Source: Anaerosoma tenue (GTDB lineage: Bacteria > Actinomycetota > Coriobacteriia > Anaerosomatales > Anaerosomataceae). Taken from it: a stretch of 64,000 nt of DNA. Where the stretch lies: assembly GCF_023161965.1 (NCBI RefSeq), contig NZ_JALNTY010000001.1, positions 912,501 to 976,500 on the forward strand, given 5' to 3'. The position numbers and the translations under genes were made by a program. Positions 41,563 to 49,523 of the stretch are shown here, piece after piece (the stretch's first letter is position 1; each line of letters starts with the position of its first letter). Under the pieces are notes generated by a model. That model searched no databases, was not told the origin of the DNA, and was given only the letters and a program-made list of their open reading frames with translations.

Positions 41563-41869
41563 CCTGCGGGTCGTGCTCACCCGCGCGGCAGCAGACGATC
41601 TCGACGAGGCGTTCGCCTACGTCGCGGAGCGCAACCGCCAGGCGGCGCTCGACACGCTCACCCGCGTCGAGACGGCAGTCCGCACGCTCGGCGAGTTCCC
41701 CGACATGGGCGCGCCACTCTCCTCCGAGGAGTACGGGCTCCTGCCAGCGGGCATCCGCTTCGTGGTCGTGGAGCCGTACGCGATCTTCTACCGCGCGTCG
41801 GCCGATACCGTGACAGTCCTCCGTATCCTGCACCTTCGGCGCGACTTCCTCGGCGAGATGCTCGGGTAG
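41546..41869 (+). CDS. RelE/ParE-family toxin
   Basis: A 107-residue toxin: RSLRVVLTRAAADDLDEAFA, then YVAERNRQAALDTLTRVETA and the C-terminal strand block RFVVVEPYAIFYRASADTVT followed by VLRILHLRRDF. This is the RelE/ParE fold; the YAIFYR and ILHLRRDF ends fit ParE-like members that poison gyrase or RelE members that cut mRNA, and sequence alone does not decide. Start at 41546 or the next ATG (41549). Overlap with the antitoxin gene shows a normal type II operon. Confidence 0.85.
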   Translation: MMPRRSLRVVLTRAAADDLDEAFAYVAERNRQAALDTLTRVETAVRTLGEFPDMGAPLSSEEYGLLPAGIRFVVVEPYAIFYRASADTVTVLRILHLRRDFLGEMLG

Positions 41870-41886
41870 CGCCGCGACAGCGCCCC

Positions 41887-43590
41887 CTACCGCACCACGC
41901 CGTCCACGGTGGCCTTCACGGCGCAGCTCACCGCGCTGTCGCCGCCGAGGTAGCGAAGCGACCGCACCTCGGCGCAGTCCGCCGCCAGCCGCGCACGCAC
42001 CGCATCGGCAAGCTTCGTGCCCTGCGTGAGCAGCAGCACCGAGCGGCTGCGGCCCTGCAGCACGCCGCCCGCCAACGCGTCGGGGAAGTCGGTGCCCACG
42101 GCGATCGCGGCGCCCTCCCACTGGAGCCCCTCGGCCACCGCCCTGTCGGCGATTTTCGCGGCGGTCTCATAGCGGTCGGCGCCGGCGATACGCTCCACAG
42201 CAGCGCCACCGAGCCACGCCTCGAGCGCGCTCTCCACCGGCGCGCCCACAACACCGGTGCCGCCCAGCACCACCGCCTGCGACACGCGCATCTCCTCCAT
42301 CGCGCGCGCCGTGGAGTCCGCGAGGCCGTCCGGAGGCGTGAGCACGAGCAGCCATCCCTCGGCCGCCGAGAGCGGCGATGCGGCAAGCGCATCCGGGAAG
42401 CTCGCGCCGGTGGCCACGAAGCACTGCCCGCCGTACCCGTCGCCGAGCGCCGCACGCGCGGCGCGCGCCACGAACACGGAGGTCTCGTACCGGTCCGCCC
42501 CGCCGATGCGGGTCACCGAACCCGGGCCCAGCTCGGCCACAAGCGCCTGCTCCACCGCGGTCGACACGGCTCCGGCGCCGCCGAGGATCACCACGCTGCG
42601 CGCCCGCAGTCGGCGGATCTCGGCCAGCGTCTCTCCCGGAAGCGAAGCAGTGCGGGTGAGCAGGATAGGCGCGTCCTTGGCGCCCGCGAGCGCGGCCCCG
42701 CCGAGCGCGTCGGGCCAGTTCTCGCCGGTCACCAGCACCACTGTCTCCGCCGAGTCGAACGCCGCCGCGCTCATCCTGGCCGCGGTCTCGTAGCGGTTGG
42801 AGCCTGCGATGGTGGTGAAGGCCACGGACGGATCCGCGGCGTCGAAGTCGATCGTGAAGGTCACGCTCCTTGTGGCGGTGTTGCCCGCGCGGTCGGTCGC
42901 CGTGATCGTGAGCGTGTGCTCGCCCTCGGCGGAGATCGTGGAGCACGACGCGAACGCGCTGCCATCGAGGGTGGCGTTCACGGCGGCGAGCGAGGCGTCG
43001 GAGGCGGTGAATGCAGGCGTTATCGGACCCGCGTAGGTGGCGCCGTCGGCCACGCACGCAAGCGTGATCACGGGCGGCGTGGTGTCGGCGGGCAGGTCGT
43101 GGAAGTGGATGAAGCCGCTCACGGACGACGCGGTGATCGTGCGCCTCGTGTAGCCGCGGTCCACGCTGTAGTTGTAGTCCTCAACGACGATCGTGCCGTT
43201 GGCGTTCACGGCCTCCACGTACGCCACATGGCCGCTGGAACTCACGGTTCCGGCCGCCCACCAGGCTATCGCCCCCACCTCGGGAGTGCGGTCCACGGTG
43301 ATGCCGAGGTTTCGCGCGTTATTCGCCCAGTTCCCGGCATCGCCCCACCGGCCGCCGTCCATGAAGTTGGTGAAGCTGCCCTCGCCCGCGTTCTGGTTCA
43401 TCCGCCACGCCACGAACGACGTGCAGTAGCCCTTGTAGAAGCCCCACGGATCAGTACCTGTCTGGCCCTTGAACGGGTAGTCGTCAACGGCCATCGCGGC
43501 GGACGGCGCCATGATGAGCGCGGCTGTGATGAGGAGCGCTATGCCGAGGCGTGCCCGGGGCGAACGAGACAGTCCTGGAATGCCGATCAC
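41887..43590 (-). CDS. CHAP-domain wall protein with three CWB2 repeats
   Basis: About 567 residues, secreted. After a signal sequence (LGIALLITAALIMAPSAAMA) lies a CHAP amidase/peptidase domain: catalytic Cys in FYKGYCTSFVAWRM and His in SSGHVAYVEAV, with WANNARNLGI between. An Ig-like domain follows, then three cell-wall-binding repeat 2 units, each starting around RIAGADRYETA and containing a (D/E)NWPDALGGAALAG-like segment. CWB2 units anchor proteins non-covalently to wall polymers in Gram-positive bacteria. The GTG at 43590 is my choice; the frame is open to 43668. Likely a wall hydrolase or remodelling enzyme. Confidence 0.85.
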   Translation of the reverse strand: MIGIPGLSRSPRARLGIALLITAALIMAPSAAMAVDDYPFKGQTGTDPWGFYKGYCTSFVAWRMNQNAGEGSFTNFMDGGRWGDAGNWANNARNLGITVDRTPEVGAIAWWAAGTVSSSGHVAYVEAVNANGTIVVEDYNYSVDRGYTRRTITASSVSGFIHFHDLPADTTPPVITLACVADGATYAGPITPAFTASDASLAAVNATLDGSAFASCSTISAEGEHTLTITATDRAGNTATRSVTFTIDFDAADPSVAFTTIAGSNRYETAARMSAAAFDSAETVVLVTGENWPDALGGAALAGAKDAPILLTRTASLPGETLAEIRRLRARSVVILGGAGAVSTAVEQALVAELGPGSVTRIGGADRYETSVFVARAARAALGDGYGGQCFVATGASFPDALAASPLSAAEGWLLVLTPPDGLADSTARAMEEMRVSQAVVLGGTGVVGAPVESALEAWLGGAAVERIAGADRYETAAKIADRAVAEGLQWEGAAIAVGTDFPDALAGGVLQGRSRSVLLLTQGTKLADAVRARLAADCAEVRSLRYLGGDSAVSCAVKATVDGVVR

Positions 43591-43780
43591 CGTCCTCGGC
43601 GAGCGTGCAGTACCAGGCCATTGTAGGGAACCGGACGGCCCGTGCAACACCGCCGAACGGACTGTCACCCAGACGTGTCAAAGGGGGCGGCTGCGCCTTG
43701 CCGGACTTCCCCGCAGACACATCCGCCCAGGCATAGTACGATTCCGGCACGGCCCGTATCCGGGGGCAAGGGAGGCGATC

Positions 43781-44593
43781 ATGAAGGCAAACGGCACAAC
43801 CATCGCGATCACCGGCGGCGGCAACGGCATCGGCAGGGAGCTCACGCTGCAGCTCCTCGACAAGGGAGCGCGCATCGCGGCGCTCGACATCAGCGAAGAG
43901 GGGCTGGCCGAGACAGCGAGACTCGCCGGCGCCAACGCCGATCGCCTCACCACGCACGTGGCCAACATCACCGATCGCGCCGCGGTGGAAGCGCTCCCTG
44001 CGGCGATCATCGAGGCGCACGGACAGGTCGACGGCCTCATGAACGTAGCCGGCATCATCCAGCCGTTCGTGAAGGTGAACGAGCTCGAGTACTCGGCCAT
44101 AGAGCGCGTGATAAACGTGAACTTCTGGGGCACGATGCACACCATCAAGGCGTTCCTGCCGCATCTGCTCGAGCGCCCCTCGGCACACATCGTGAACGTG
44201 TCGAGCATGGGCGGCTTCCTGCCGGTGCCCGGCCAGTCGGTCTACGGCGCGTCCAAGGCGGCCGTGAAGCTGCTCACCGAAGCGCTCCACTCCGAGCTCA
44301 CCGACACGCCCGTGCGCGTGACCGTGATCTTCCCGGGCGCCATCGGCACCGACATCTCCAAGAACTCCGGAATCGACGCCCCCACCGCCGCGGAAGCGGC
44401 CGAGGGCGGCAAGCAGGAGTTCAAGACCACCTCCCCGCAGGATGCCGCGCGCATGATCATCGAGGCGATGGAGGCCGACAAGTTCCGCGCCACCATCGGC
44501 AAGGACGCCGCGATGATGGACAAGCTCTCGCGCCTGATGCCCGAGCGCGCGGCCGCCATCATCTACAAGCAGATGAAGAGCCTGCTGGGGTAG
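43781..44593 (+). CDS. Short-chain dehydrogenase/reductase
   Basis: A 270-residue SDR oxidoreductase. The Rossmann motif TGGGNGIGREL near residue 10 binds NAD(P); NVAG follows at about residue 88; the catalytic Ser is in NVSSMGGFLP and the YxxxK pair is YGASKAAVK. ALDISEEGL, with Asp after the second strand, favours NAD. The C-terminal part is short and helical (AAAIIYKQMKSLL). ATG 43781 has GGGAGGCGATC upstream. The substrate is not evident. Confidence 0.88.
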   Translation: MKANGTTIAITGGGNGIGRELTLQLLDKGARIAALDISEEGLAETARLAGANADRLTTHVANITDRAAVEALPAAIIEAHGQVDGLMNVAGIIQPFVKVNELEYSAIERVINVNFWGTMHTIKAFLPHLLERPSAHIVNVSSMGGFLPVPGQSVYGASKAAVKLLTEALHSELTDTPVRVTVIFPGAIGTDISKNSGIDAPTAAEAAEGGKQEFKTTSPQDAARMIIEAMEADKFRATIGKDAAMMDKLSRLMPERAAAIIYKQMKSLLG

Positions 44594-44610
44594 AGAAGCC
44601 CGCGAACTGC

Positions 44611-44642
44611 GATGGCCGGGCGCATCGCTGCGCCCGGCCATC
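44611..44642. terminator. Perfect 14-base hairpin after the SDR gene
   Basis: GATGGCCGGGCGCA, loop TCGC, TGCGCCCGGCCATC, starting 18 bases past the SDR stop. There is no T-run, but the stem is very stable and is the likely terminator for the SDR and perhaps the convergent AOR operon 1. Confidence 0.65.
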
Positions 44643-44654
44643 GAGGGTACCTAC

Positions 44655-44681
44655 GCGGCCCCCGCAGGGGTAAGGGGGTGT
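44655..44681. repeat. GC-rich motif downstream of AOR operon 1 (copy 1)
   Basis: The sequence GCGGCCCC...GCAGG...TAAGGGGG-TGT also occurs, with two small gaps, at 56183-56207. Each copy lies beyond the 3' end of one AOR operon and about 90-150 bases from its last stop. It may be a shared 3' RNA element inherited from the operon duplication. Confidence 0.4.
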
Positions 44682-44767
44682 TCCGCCGTCTCCCAAGGAG
44701 GTGTACCTGCGCGCCGGCATGCGCGCTGGTGCTGGTTGAGACGACGGGCGGTCGGCCGCGGCTGACC

Positions 44768-45292
44768 CTACTGCTCGAGGAAGTCCAGGATCGCCTCCTG
44801 CTCCTCGCTGGTGAGTTCCAGTCCGTGCGACTCCTGCATGCGGCTCACGACATCGAGCCACGACGTGCCGTTCTCTGCCTGGTACACCTTCTCCAGGGAG
44901 TGGCAGTCGGTGCACTTCTCGGCGATCAGGGTCTCGGCCTCCGAGGGTTCGCGGGATGCGAGGTACTGCACCACGGCGTTCGCCTCATCATCGGTAAGCA
45001 CCACCTGATGGCTCTCCTCCATCCGCTGGACCACCATGTCCCAGTCCAGCCCTTCTTGCGGACCGCCCACGAACGCGGCGGTGAAGGCCATCTCGCTGTG
45101 GCACTCGAGGCAGACGCTGTCCGCCACTTGTTCGCCCTCCGCTACGACATCGTCTTCAGACGTGGCGGGCGACTCCGTTGCGTCCTGGCCGCCGTCAGCA
45201 GGCTCCTCGGCAGGGGCGGAACACCCGCCCATCGCAAGCAGTCCCACGATCAGCACGGCCACCAGGACCACGATCATGCTGCGTGTCTTCAT
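44768..45292 (-). CDS. Dihaem cytochrome c lipoprotein
   Basis: A 174-residue lipoprotein (lipobox AMGGC) with two haem c motifs, CLECH and CTDCH. The two halves are similar: each has the haem motif, then about 25 residues, then RMEESH or RMQESH, which supplies a candidate Met ligand, then a helix ending VVQYL or ILDFL. This is the quinohaemoprotein-type dihaem domain pattern. It should sit outside the membrane and pass electrons. It is the last gene of AOR operon 1, 17 bases after the accessory gene; copy 2 of the operon lacks it. ATG 45292 has AGAGGAACC upstream. Confidence 0.88.
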   Translation of the reverse strand: MKTRSMIVVLVAVLIVGLLAMGGCSAPAEEPADGGQDATESPATSEDDVVAEGEQVADSVCLECHSEMAFTAAFVGGPQEGLDWDMVVQRMEESHQVVLTDDEANAVVQYLASREPSEAETLIAEKCTDCHSLEKVYQAENGTSWLDVVSRMQESHGLELTSEEQEAILDFLEQ

Positions 45293-45309
45293 CACATCGG
45301 TTCCTCTCA

Positions 45310-45642
45310 TCAGCTGCCGACCTGGGCAAGGCGCTCACCGATCAGCGCGCGGGCGGCCTGCATGCACTCGTAGCCTGTGGAACAGGAGCCGTACGCGGCC
45401 TTCACCGCCTCGGCCAGTTCGCTGTCTCCCAGGGGTCCGGCGAGCCACTCCACCAGCCCGTCCGGGTCCAGGCACGCGTCGTCGGCGCCGAGGAACCCGT
45501 GCACCTGCGCCAGGCTGAAGAGCCTGCCGCCCACGCGGCTCCGTCCGTTGATGCGGAAGGCCGCCACGTAGTCACCCGGCCTGACCGGACGCATCACGCG
45601 CTCGGCCACCTCCGGAGTAGGAGTGTTGAGGGTACCCATCAT
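45310..45642 (-). CDS. AOR-linked small protein, copy 1
   Basis: A 110-residue soluble protein of no family I know. It starts MMGTLNTPTPEVAERVMRPV, has FLGADDACLDPDGLVEWLAG then PLGDSELAEAVKAAY, and ends with a helix. It is homologous to the protein at 56359-56739, which has the same position behind the second AOR gene: PEAAERLV and ALADWVSGNLGDPGLAAAI align. The start overlaps the AOR stop (ATGA), so it is made together with it. A maturation, chaperone or cofactor-delivery role for the tungsten enzyme is my inference. Confidence 0.75.
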   Translation of the reverse strand: MMGTLNTPTPEVAERVMRPVRPGDYVAAFRINGRSRVGGRLFSLAQVHGFLGADDACLDPDGLVEWLAGPLGDSELAEAVKAAYGSCSTGYECMQAARALIGERLAQVGS

Positions 45643-47714
45643 TCACCACCCAGCTTTCCGGCCGCTTCCAGCGTGTCGGCCACGTGGCCGAGGTCCACGC
45701 CTTCGAGCGTCTCGCGTGTAGGCCATCCTGTTGATACGTCCCAGCCCTCGAGCTCGTAGAACATCGTCTTGACGTCCTCCATGCGTTCGCGATCGATGAC
45801 CCTGCCGGTCACGAGACGGTAGTCCCACGTCCCGTCCTCGAAGGTCGGCATCCAGTACGGCCCGTACAGGTGTCCGCCGTACGGGACCTCGTAGAGGTAC
45901 TCCGAGTACTTGACCATGTCGCGGTGACGGCCCTGGATCGTCCAGATGGCGTTGTCCAGGTTCCAGATACGCCGCCCAAGCTCCATGCCGTCGGTGAAGC
46001 TCATGCCGTCGCCGGTCACGGCGTTCCAGAAGAGCGGTTCGCCCTCAGGGGTGAAGCCGCCGCGATCCTCGGTCTTGGGGCTGTAGAAGTCCGCGAACCG
46101 GTAGTCGCAGTAGAGCGCCGATTCCTTCCAGAAGCGCGTGTAGTGACGGTGCCACGCGGTGAGCTTGACCTGACCCTCGGAGTACATGCCGTCCTCGGAG
46201 AAGTCGAGCATCATCGGGTCGGGGTCGAACGGAAGCATCCGCTCCGCGAACTTGGTCACGAACTCCTCGGCTTCCATCCAGCTGGGGATGCCGTACCACT
46301 TGGCGATCGACGGCTTCCAGAACAGGTTGTTGAAGTCGTGCTCGTTGATGTCGCGGTCGCCGAGGATGCTGCCCCAGCCCCAGTACGCCTCAGCGCGAGG
46401 GTCGTAGCCGTGCTCGGGCAGACCCCAGTACGAGTAGTGGAGCACGCCGCTGGCGGTGTCCTCCTCCAGGCGTCCCCAGTGCTCGGCGGCGCGCCACATG
46501 CCCTCGGCCAGGATGTCGCCCGCCCCTTCGCGGTCGGCCACCATCCTCTGGTAGGTCTCGATGAACTCGCGGCTGCCGTACGTGTCCCACGGCAGGTCGA
46601 TATCCACCTGCTTGCCTACGCCGGCGATGCCCTCCTGGTAGAGGTGGTAGAGCCAGTTGAGACCGTGGTCGATCTCGTAGACGTTGATGCCCAGGCGCTG
46701 CACCATCTCCGCCGAGTACCGAACGGTCGGCGTGGTCTGACCCTGGTTGTACATCATGTCCGCGAAGAAGTAGAAGTACGTCTCCTCGCAGCTCGACTCG
46801 TTGCCGAGGCCGTCGCTGAAGCGCGCGCGGCACGAGGAGATGCAGCTCTGGCAGGCCTGTGGGCGCGACCCCACATCGGTGGGCATCGGGTACATGACCG
46901 CCGGCGACGGATTGCCCGAGAAGCGCGCCCAGCCAAAGCCGTCCTTGGGCTCGTCCACATTCACGCCAAGATCCTCACGCGCCGAGAAGCGCGCGTTAAG
47001 CAGCGCCGCCGCGTCGGCCACGTCGATGTCCTTGGAGCCGATCACGCTGATGGCCTTCAGGTTCTTGGCGCCCCACACACCGCCGAAACCGCCCTGCGCG
47101 GCCGCGTTGCCAGCGTCGTGGATGAGAGCGCCCACGCGCGACTTCTTCTCGCCCGAGGGGCCGATCGTGATCACGGCCGACTGCAGCGCGGCGCGCTCGC
47201 CCGACTTCGTGCCGATCTCACGCCAGCCGTCCGAGTTGGCCACCTGGAGGTTCCAGATGCGCTCCTGCGTGTCGTAGGTGTCGAGACCCCAGAGGCCGTC
47301 GGTCTCCGCGTCGCGCAGGACCACGCGGTCGTTCTCGATCTCGATCCACGTCGGCTTGGAGGCCGCACCTTCGAGCACGATGCCGTCCCAGCCGGCGAAC
47401 TTCATCATCGTGGCGAACCGGCCGCCCATGTTCGAGCGGGTGAACCATTCCGGCGTGGACTGCACGCCGATGCCCTGGATCTCGAGCCGCGAAGCCGACG
47501 GCGCCAGCGTGCCCGCAAGCGGCGAACTCATGATCGTGATCACATTGGCCGGGTCGAAGCCCGAGATCGTCTTGTCCGCGCAGAGGTCCCAGAAGATGGC
47601 CGAGCCCATACCGTGGCCGCCACCCCACTCCCGGTACTGCTCGGTCTCGATCTCCGAGACCGTGCCCGCGGTGAGATCCACCCGCAGGATCTTCCCAGCG
47701 TATCCATTACCCAT
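45639..47714 (-). CDS. Aldehyde:ferredoxin oxidoreductase family protein, catalytic subunit, copy 1
   Basis: A 691-residue tungsten/molybdopterin enzyme of the AOR family, longer than the usual 600-620. The [4Fe-4S] cysteines are C288, C291 and C295 in QACQSCISSCRARF and a fourth near C536 in SALYCDYRF. The N-terminal domain (YAGKILRVDLTAGTVSEIET, then WGGGHGMGSAIFWDL) matches the pterin-binding fold. AOR enzymes oxidise aldehydes or reduce acids with low-potential carriers; the true substrate here is unknown. No signal peptide. Third gene of a cytochrome b-ferredoxin-AOR-accessory-cytochrome c operon. Confidence 0.9.
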   Translation of the reverse strand: MGNGYAGKILRVDLTAGTVSEIETEQYREWGGGHGMGSAIFWDLCADKTISGFDPANVITIMSSPLAGTLAPSASRLEIQGIGVQSTPEWFTRSNMGGRFATMMKFAGWDGIVLEGAASKPTWIEIENDRVVLRDAETDGLWGLDTYDTQERIWNLQVANSDGWREIGTKSGERAALQSAVITIGPSGEKKSRVGALIHDAGNAAAQGGFGGVWGAKNLKAISVIGSKDIDVADAAALLNARFSAREDLGVNVDEPKDGFGWARFSGNPSPAVMYPMPTDVGSRPQACQSCISSCRARFSDGLGNESSCEETYFYFFADMMYNQGQTTPTVRYSAEMVQRLGINVYEIDHGLNWLYHLYQEGIAGVGKQVDIDLPWDTYGSREFIETYQRMVADREGAGDILAEGMWRAAEHWGRLEEDTASGVLHYSYWGLPEHGYDPRAEAYWGWGSILGDRDINEHDFNNLFWKPSIAKWYGIPSWMEAEEFVTKFAERMLPFDPDPMMLDFSEDGMYSEGQVKLTAWHRHYTRFWKESALYCDYRFADFYSPKTEDRGGFTPEGEPLFWNAVTGDGMSFTDGMELGRRIWNLDNAIWTIQGRHRDMVKYSEYLYEVPYGGHLYGPYWMPTFEDGTWDYRLVTGRVIDRERMEDVKTMFYELEGWDVSTGWPTRETLEGVDLGHVADTLEAAGKLGGE

Positions 47715-47753
47715 AGCGATAAGCGCCTTTCTCTCGTAAGAGTGCGATCGGGC

Positions 47754-48458
47754 CTAGCCCTCGATGTCGGCCACGTAGCCGAACGAGGCCCAGTTCTCCG
47801 TGCGGAGGTTCGGCGAGTAGCCGTCCTCTGTCTGCTCAGGAAGGTCAGTGGTGAACTTGATGGCCCGCATCGGGCACACGCTCTCGCACGCGCGGCGACC
47901 ATCGATGCCGCCCTCGTCGTCCATGTACGGCGTGTCGAGGCACAGGTCGCACTTCTGAGAAGCGTGACCCTCCTCGCTCCACTGCACTGCGGAGACCGCG
48001 CGCGGGCATGCCGCCACGCAGCGCAGGCATCCGATGCACCGCAACTGATCCACGGTACGCACGCCCGTCTCGGGGTCCACGTGCATCGCGCCGGTGGGAC
48101 ACGCCTGAACGCACTCGTCGCACTGCCAGCACTGCACCGGATCGATGTCGTAGGGGAACGCCTTGAACGGGTTCTGTGTGATCTGGATACGGGAAAGCGA
48201 GTGGTTCGCCGCGCCATGGTGTGCGATCGCGCAGGCGGCCATGCACGTGGAGCAGCCGGAGCACTTCTTCTGGTCCACGAGCAGGAACCCGCCCGAGACC
48301 GGATAGGCGATCACCTCATCGGGAAGCAGGAACACCTGGGCGACCGCGCCACCGATGACGCCGAGCGCGCCAAGGGCGCCGATACCGCCCATGAACTGCC
48401 GGCGCGATAGACCTCTGGCGCCGTCTTCAGCCGGATTGACGTCTTTGATGTCCGACAT
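47754..48458 (-). CDS. Tat-signal ferredoxin subunit with four [4Fe-4S] clusters, copy 1
   Basis: A 234-residue electron-transfer protein of the DmsB/PhsB type. The N-terminus has a twin-arginine signal, LSRRQFMGGIGALGALGVIG. Sixteen cysteines follow in four groups: CSGCSTCMAAC, CWQCDECVQAC, CIGCLRCVAAC, and CDLC with CESVC. It would link the AOR subunit to cytochrome b. The Tat signal means the subunit is folded before export; because AOR has no signal, it may travel with this subunit. ATG 48458 has GGAGG upstream, two bases after the cytochrome b stop. Confidence 0.9.
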   Translation of the reverse strand: MSDIKDVNPAEDGARGLSRRQFMGGIGALGALGVIGGAVAQVFLLPDEVIAYPVSGGFLLVDQKKCSGCSTCMAACAIAHHGAANHSLSRIQITQNPFKAFPYDIDPVQCWQCDECVQACPTGAMHVDPETGVRTVDQLRCIGCLRCVAACPRAVSAVQWSEEGHASQKCDLCLDTPYMDDEGGIDGRRACESVCPMRAIKFTTDLPEQTEDGYSPNLRTENWASFGYVADIEG

Positions 48459-48460
48459 GG

Positions 48461-49321
48461 CTACGCCTCCTTTCCGGTGGTCGTGCTCTCGGAGGCGCTC
48501 AGGCGCTGATACCAGCCGGCGTGCTCCTTCTCCGCGTACTCGCGGGGGACGTAGCCGGTGAACATCGAGCGCAGGACAGGCCATGACATCGGCAGCACGC
48601 TCGAGAAGAACACGTGCGCCACGAAGAACAGCAGCATCGCGATCGTGGAGACGCCGTGGACGGGGGTCGCCGCCGACACGAGCCAGGCGGGGAGATCCAT
48701 CAGGTGGGCGAGCACCTTCACGATCCCGCTCAGGATCACACCCACGCTGGCGAGGATGGCCAGGATGTACGCCATCTTCTCGCTCTCGAAGTACTTGTCC
48801 TCGGGCGGCATGGTGAACTTCTTGATGCCGAGGAGCTTGCCGTAGTGCTGCACCGTGAACGAGAACGCGTTGCCGGTGGGCAGGTGCTCCTTGAAGCGAT
48901 AGGCCGAGACGATCGTGTTGGCCGCGTAGTAGAACGTGCCGAACAGGAACACCACCACGCCCACGAAGTGCAGGTTCATCATGAGCCACACGCCGTCGGT
49001 GTCGCGCACGAGCCGGGGCACGAACAGGAAGCCGAGCCCCACGCCGGTGGCGAGCAGCAGGGCCGTGCCGAGGCCGTGGGCCCAGTGCTCCAGGCGAGCC
49101 GCTCCGTCGTGGCGGAGCACCCTGTCGCCCTCGATGCGCGGATCCTGCCTGCGAGTGAGCCCCGCGGCAAGCACGCCAAGGAACGGTGCGAGGAAGACCA
49201 GCCACCAGGCTGAATCGAACAACAGGCCACCGCCCTCGCTGCGGGTAGCCTGCACGGCCCACAGACTGCCGAGCCCGAGGGCCAGCGTCAGGCCGAGCAC
49301 GGGTAGGACGCCCTTCTTCAT
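48461..49321 (-). CDS. Cytochrome b subunit (FdnI/formate dehydrogenase gamma-like), copy 1
   Basis: A 286-residue membrane protein with about six helices, resembling dihaem cytochrome b subunits of formate dehydrogenase. Helices include WWLVFLAPFLGVLAAGL, LGTALLLATGVGLGFLFVP, LMMNLHFVGVVVFLFGTFYY and STIAMLLFFVAHVFFSSVLP. Candidate haem-ligating histidines are in EHWAHGLG, NLHFVG, PVHGVS and VAHVFF. It would exchange electrons with quinones. The first gene of AOR operon 1; ATG 49321 follows GAAGGAGAGAGT. Divergent from the Fic-like regulator, 202 bases away. Confidence 0.88.
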   Translation of the reverse strand: MKKGVLPVLGLTLALGLGSLWAVQATRSEGGGLLFDSAWWLVFLAPFLGVLAAGLTRRQDPRIEGDRVLRHDGAARLEHWAHGLGTALLLATGVGLGFLFVPRLVRDTDGVWLMMNLHFVGVVVFLFGTFYYAANTIVSAYRFKEHLPTGNAFSFTVQHYGKLLGIKKFTMPPEDKYFESEKMAYILAILASVGVILSGIVKVLAHLMDLPAWLVSAATPVHGVSTIAMLLFFVAHVFFSSVLPMSWPVLRSMFTGYVPREYAEKEHAGWYQRLSASESTTTGKEA

Positions 49322-49388
49322 ACTCTCTCCTTCGTTTGCCGGAACGAACCCGTGTACAAGAAGCGGCGCAGAGCTGTATGCTGTCAAT

Positions 49389-49413
49389 ATTCGATAACTG
49401 ATAGTTTTAGAAT
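49389..49413. promoter_or_regulatory. Imperfect dyad between cytochrome b and Fic-like regulator
   Basis: ATTCGATAACT, GAT, AGTTTTAGAAT: the two arms match at 9 of 11 positions around a 3-base centre. The surrounding sequence is AT-rich for this genome, 68 bases above the cytochrome b start. A candidate operator or promoter core for AOR operon 1. Confidence 0.45.
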
Positions 49414-49470
49414 CGCCCTGGTAACGTACGCTATTTCAGTTCGATTCAAGTCAGGATTCGGTCAGTTTTC

Positions 49471-49503
49471 GAGGCTTTCTATCAGTCATTGATAGAAAGC
49501 CTC
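49471..49503. promoter_or_regulatory. Perfect 14-base inverted repeat before the Fic-like regulator gene
   Basis: GAGGCTTTCTATCA, five bases GTCAT, TGATAGAAAGCCTC, ending 20 bases before the ATG at 49524. It could be a DNA operator for the winged-helix protein or an mRNA hairpin that limits its translation; the ribosome site GGAAGGG lies just after it. Confidence 0.7.
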
Positions 49504-49523
49504 GCGCGGAAGGGAAGCCGCAT

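Noticed and set aside
41887-44641. Antisense frames opposite the CWB2 and SDR genes
   Set aside because: Low-complexity shadows; the real frames have CHAP, CWB2 and SDR motifs.
45870-48410. An 846-codon open frame on the plus strand
   Set aside because: It lies antisense to the AOR and ferredoxin genes, is Arg/His/Val/Leu-rich with no domain, and results from codon bias in high-GC DNA. The minus-strand genes carry clear motifs.
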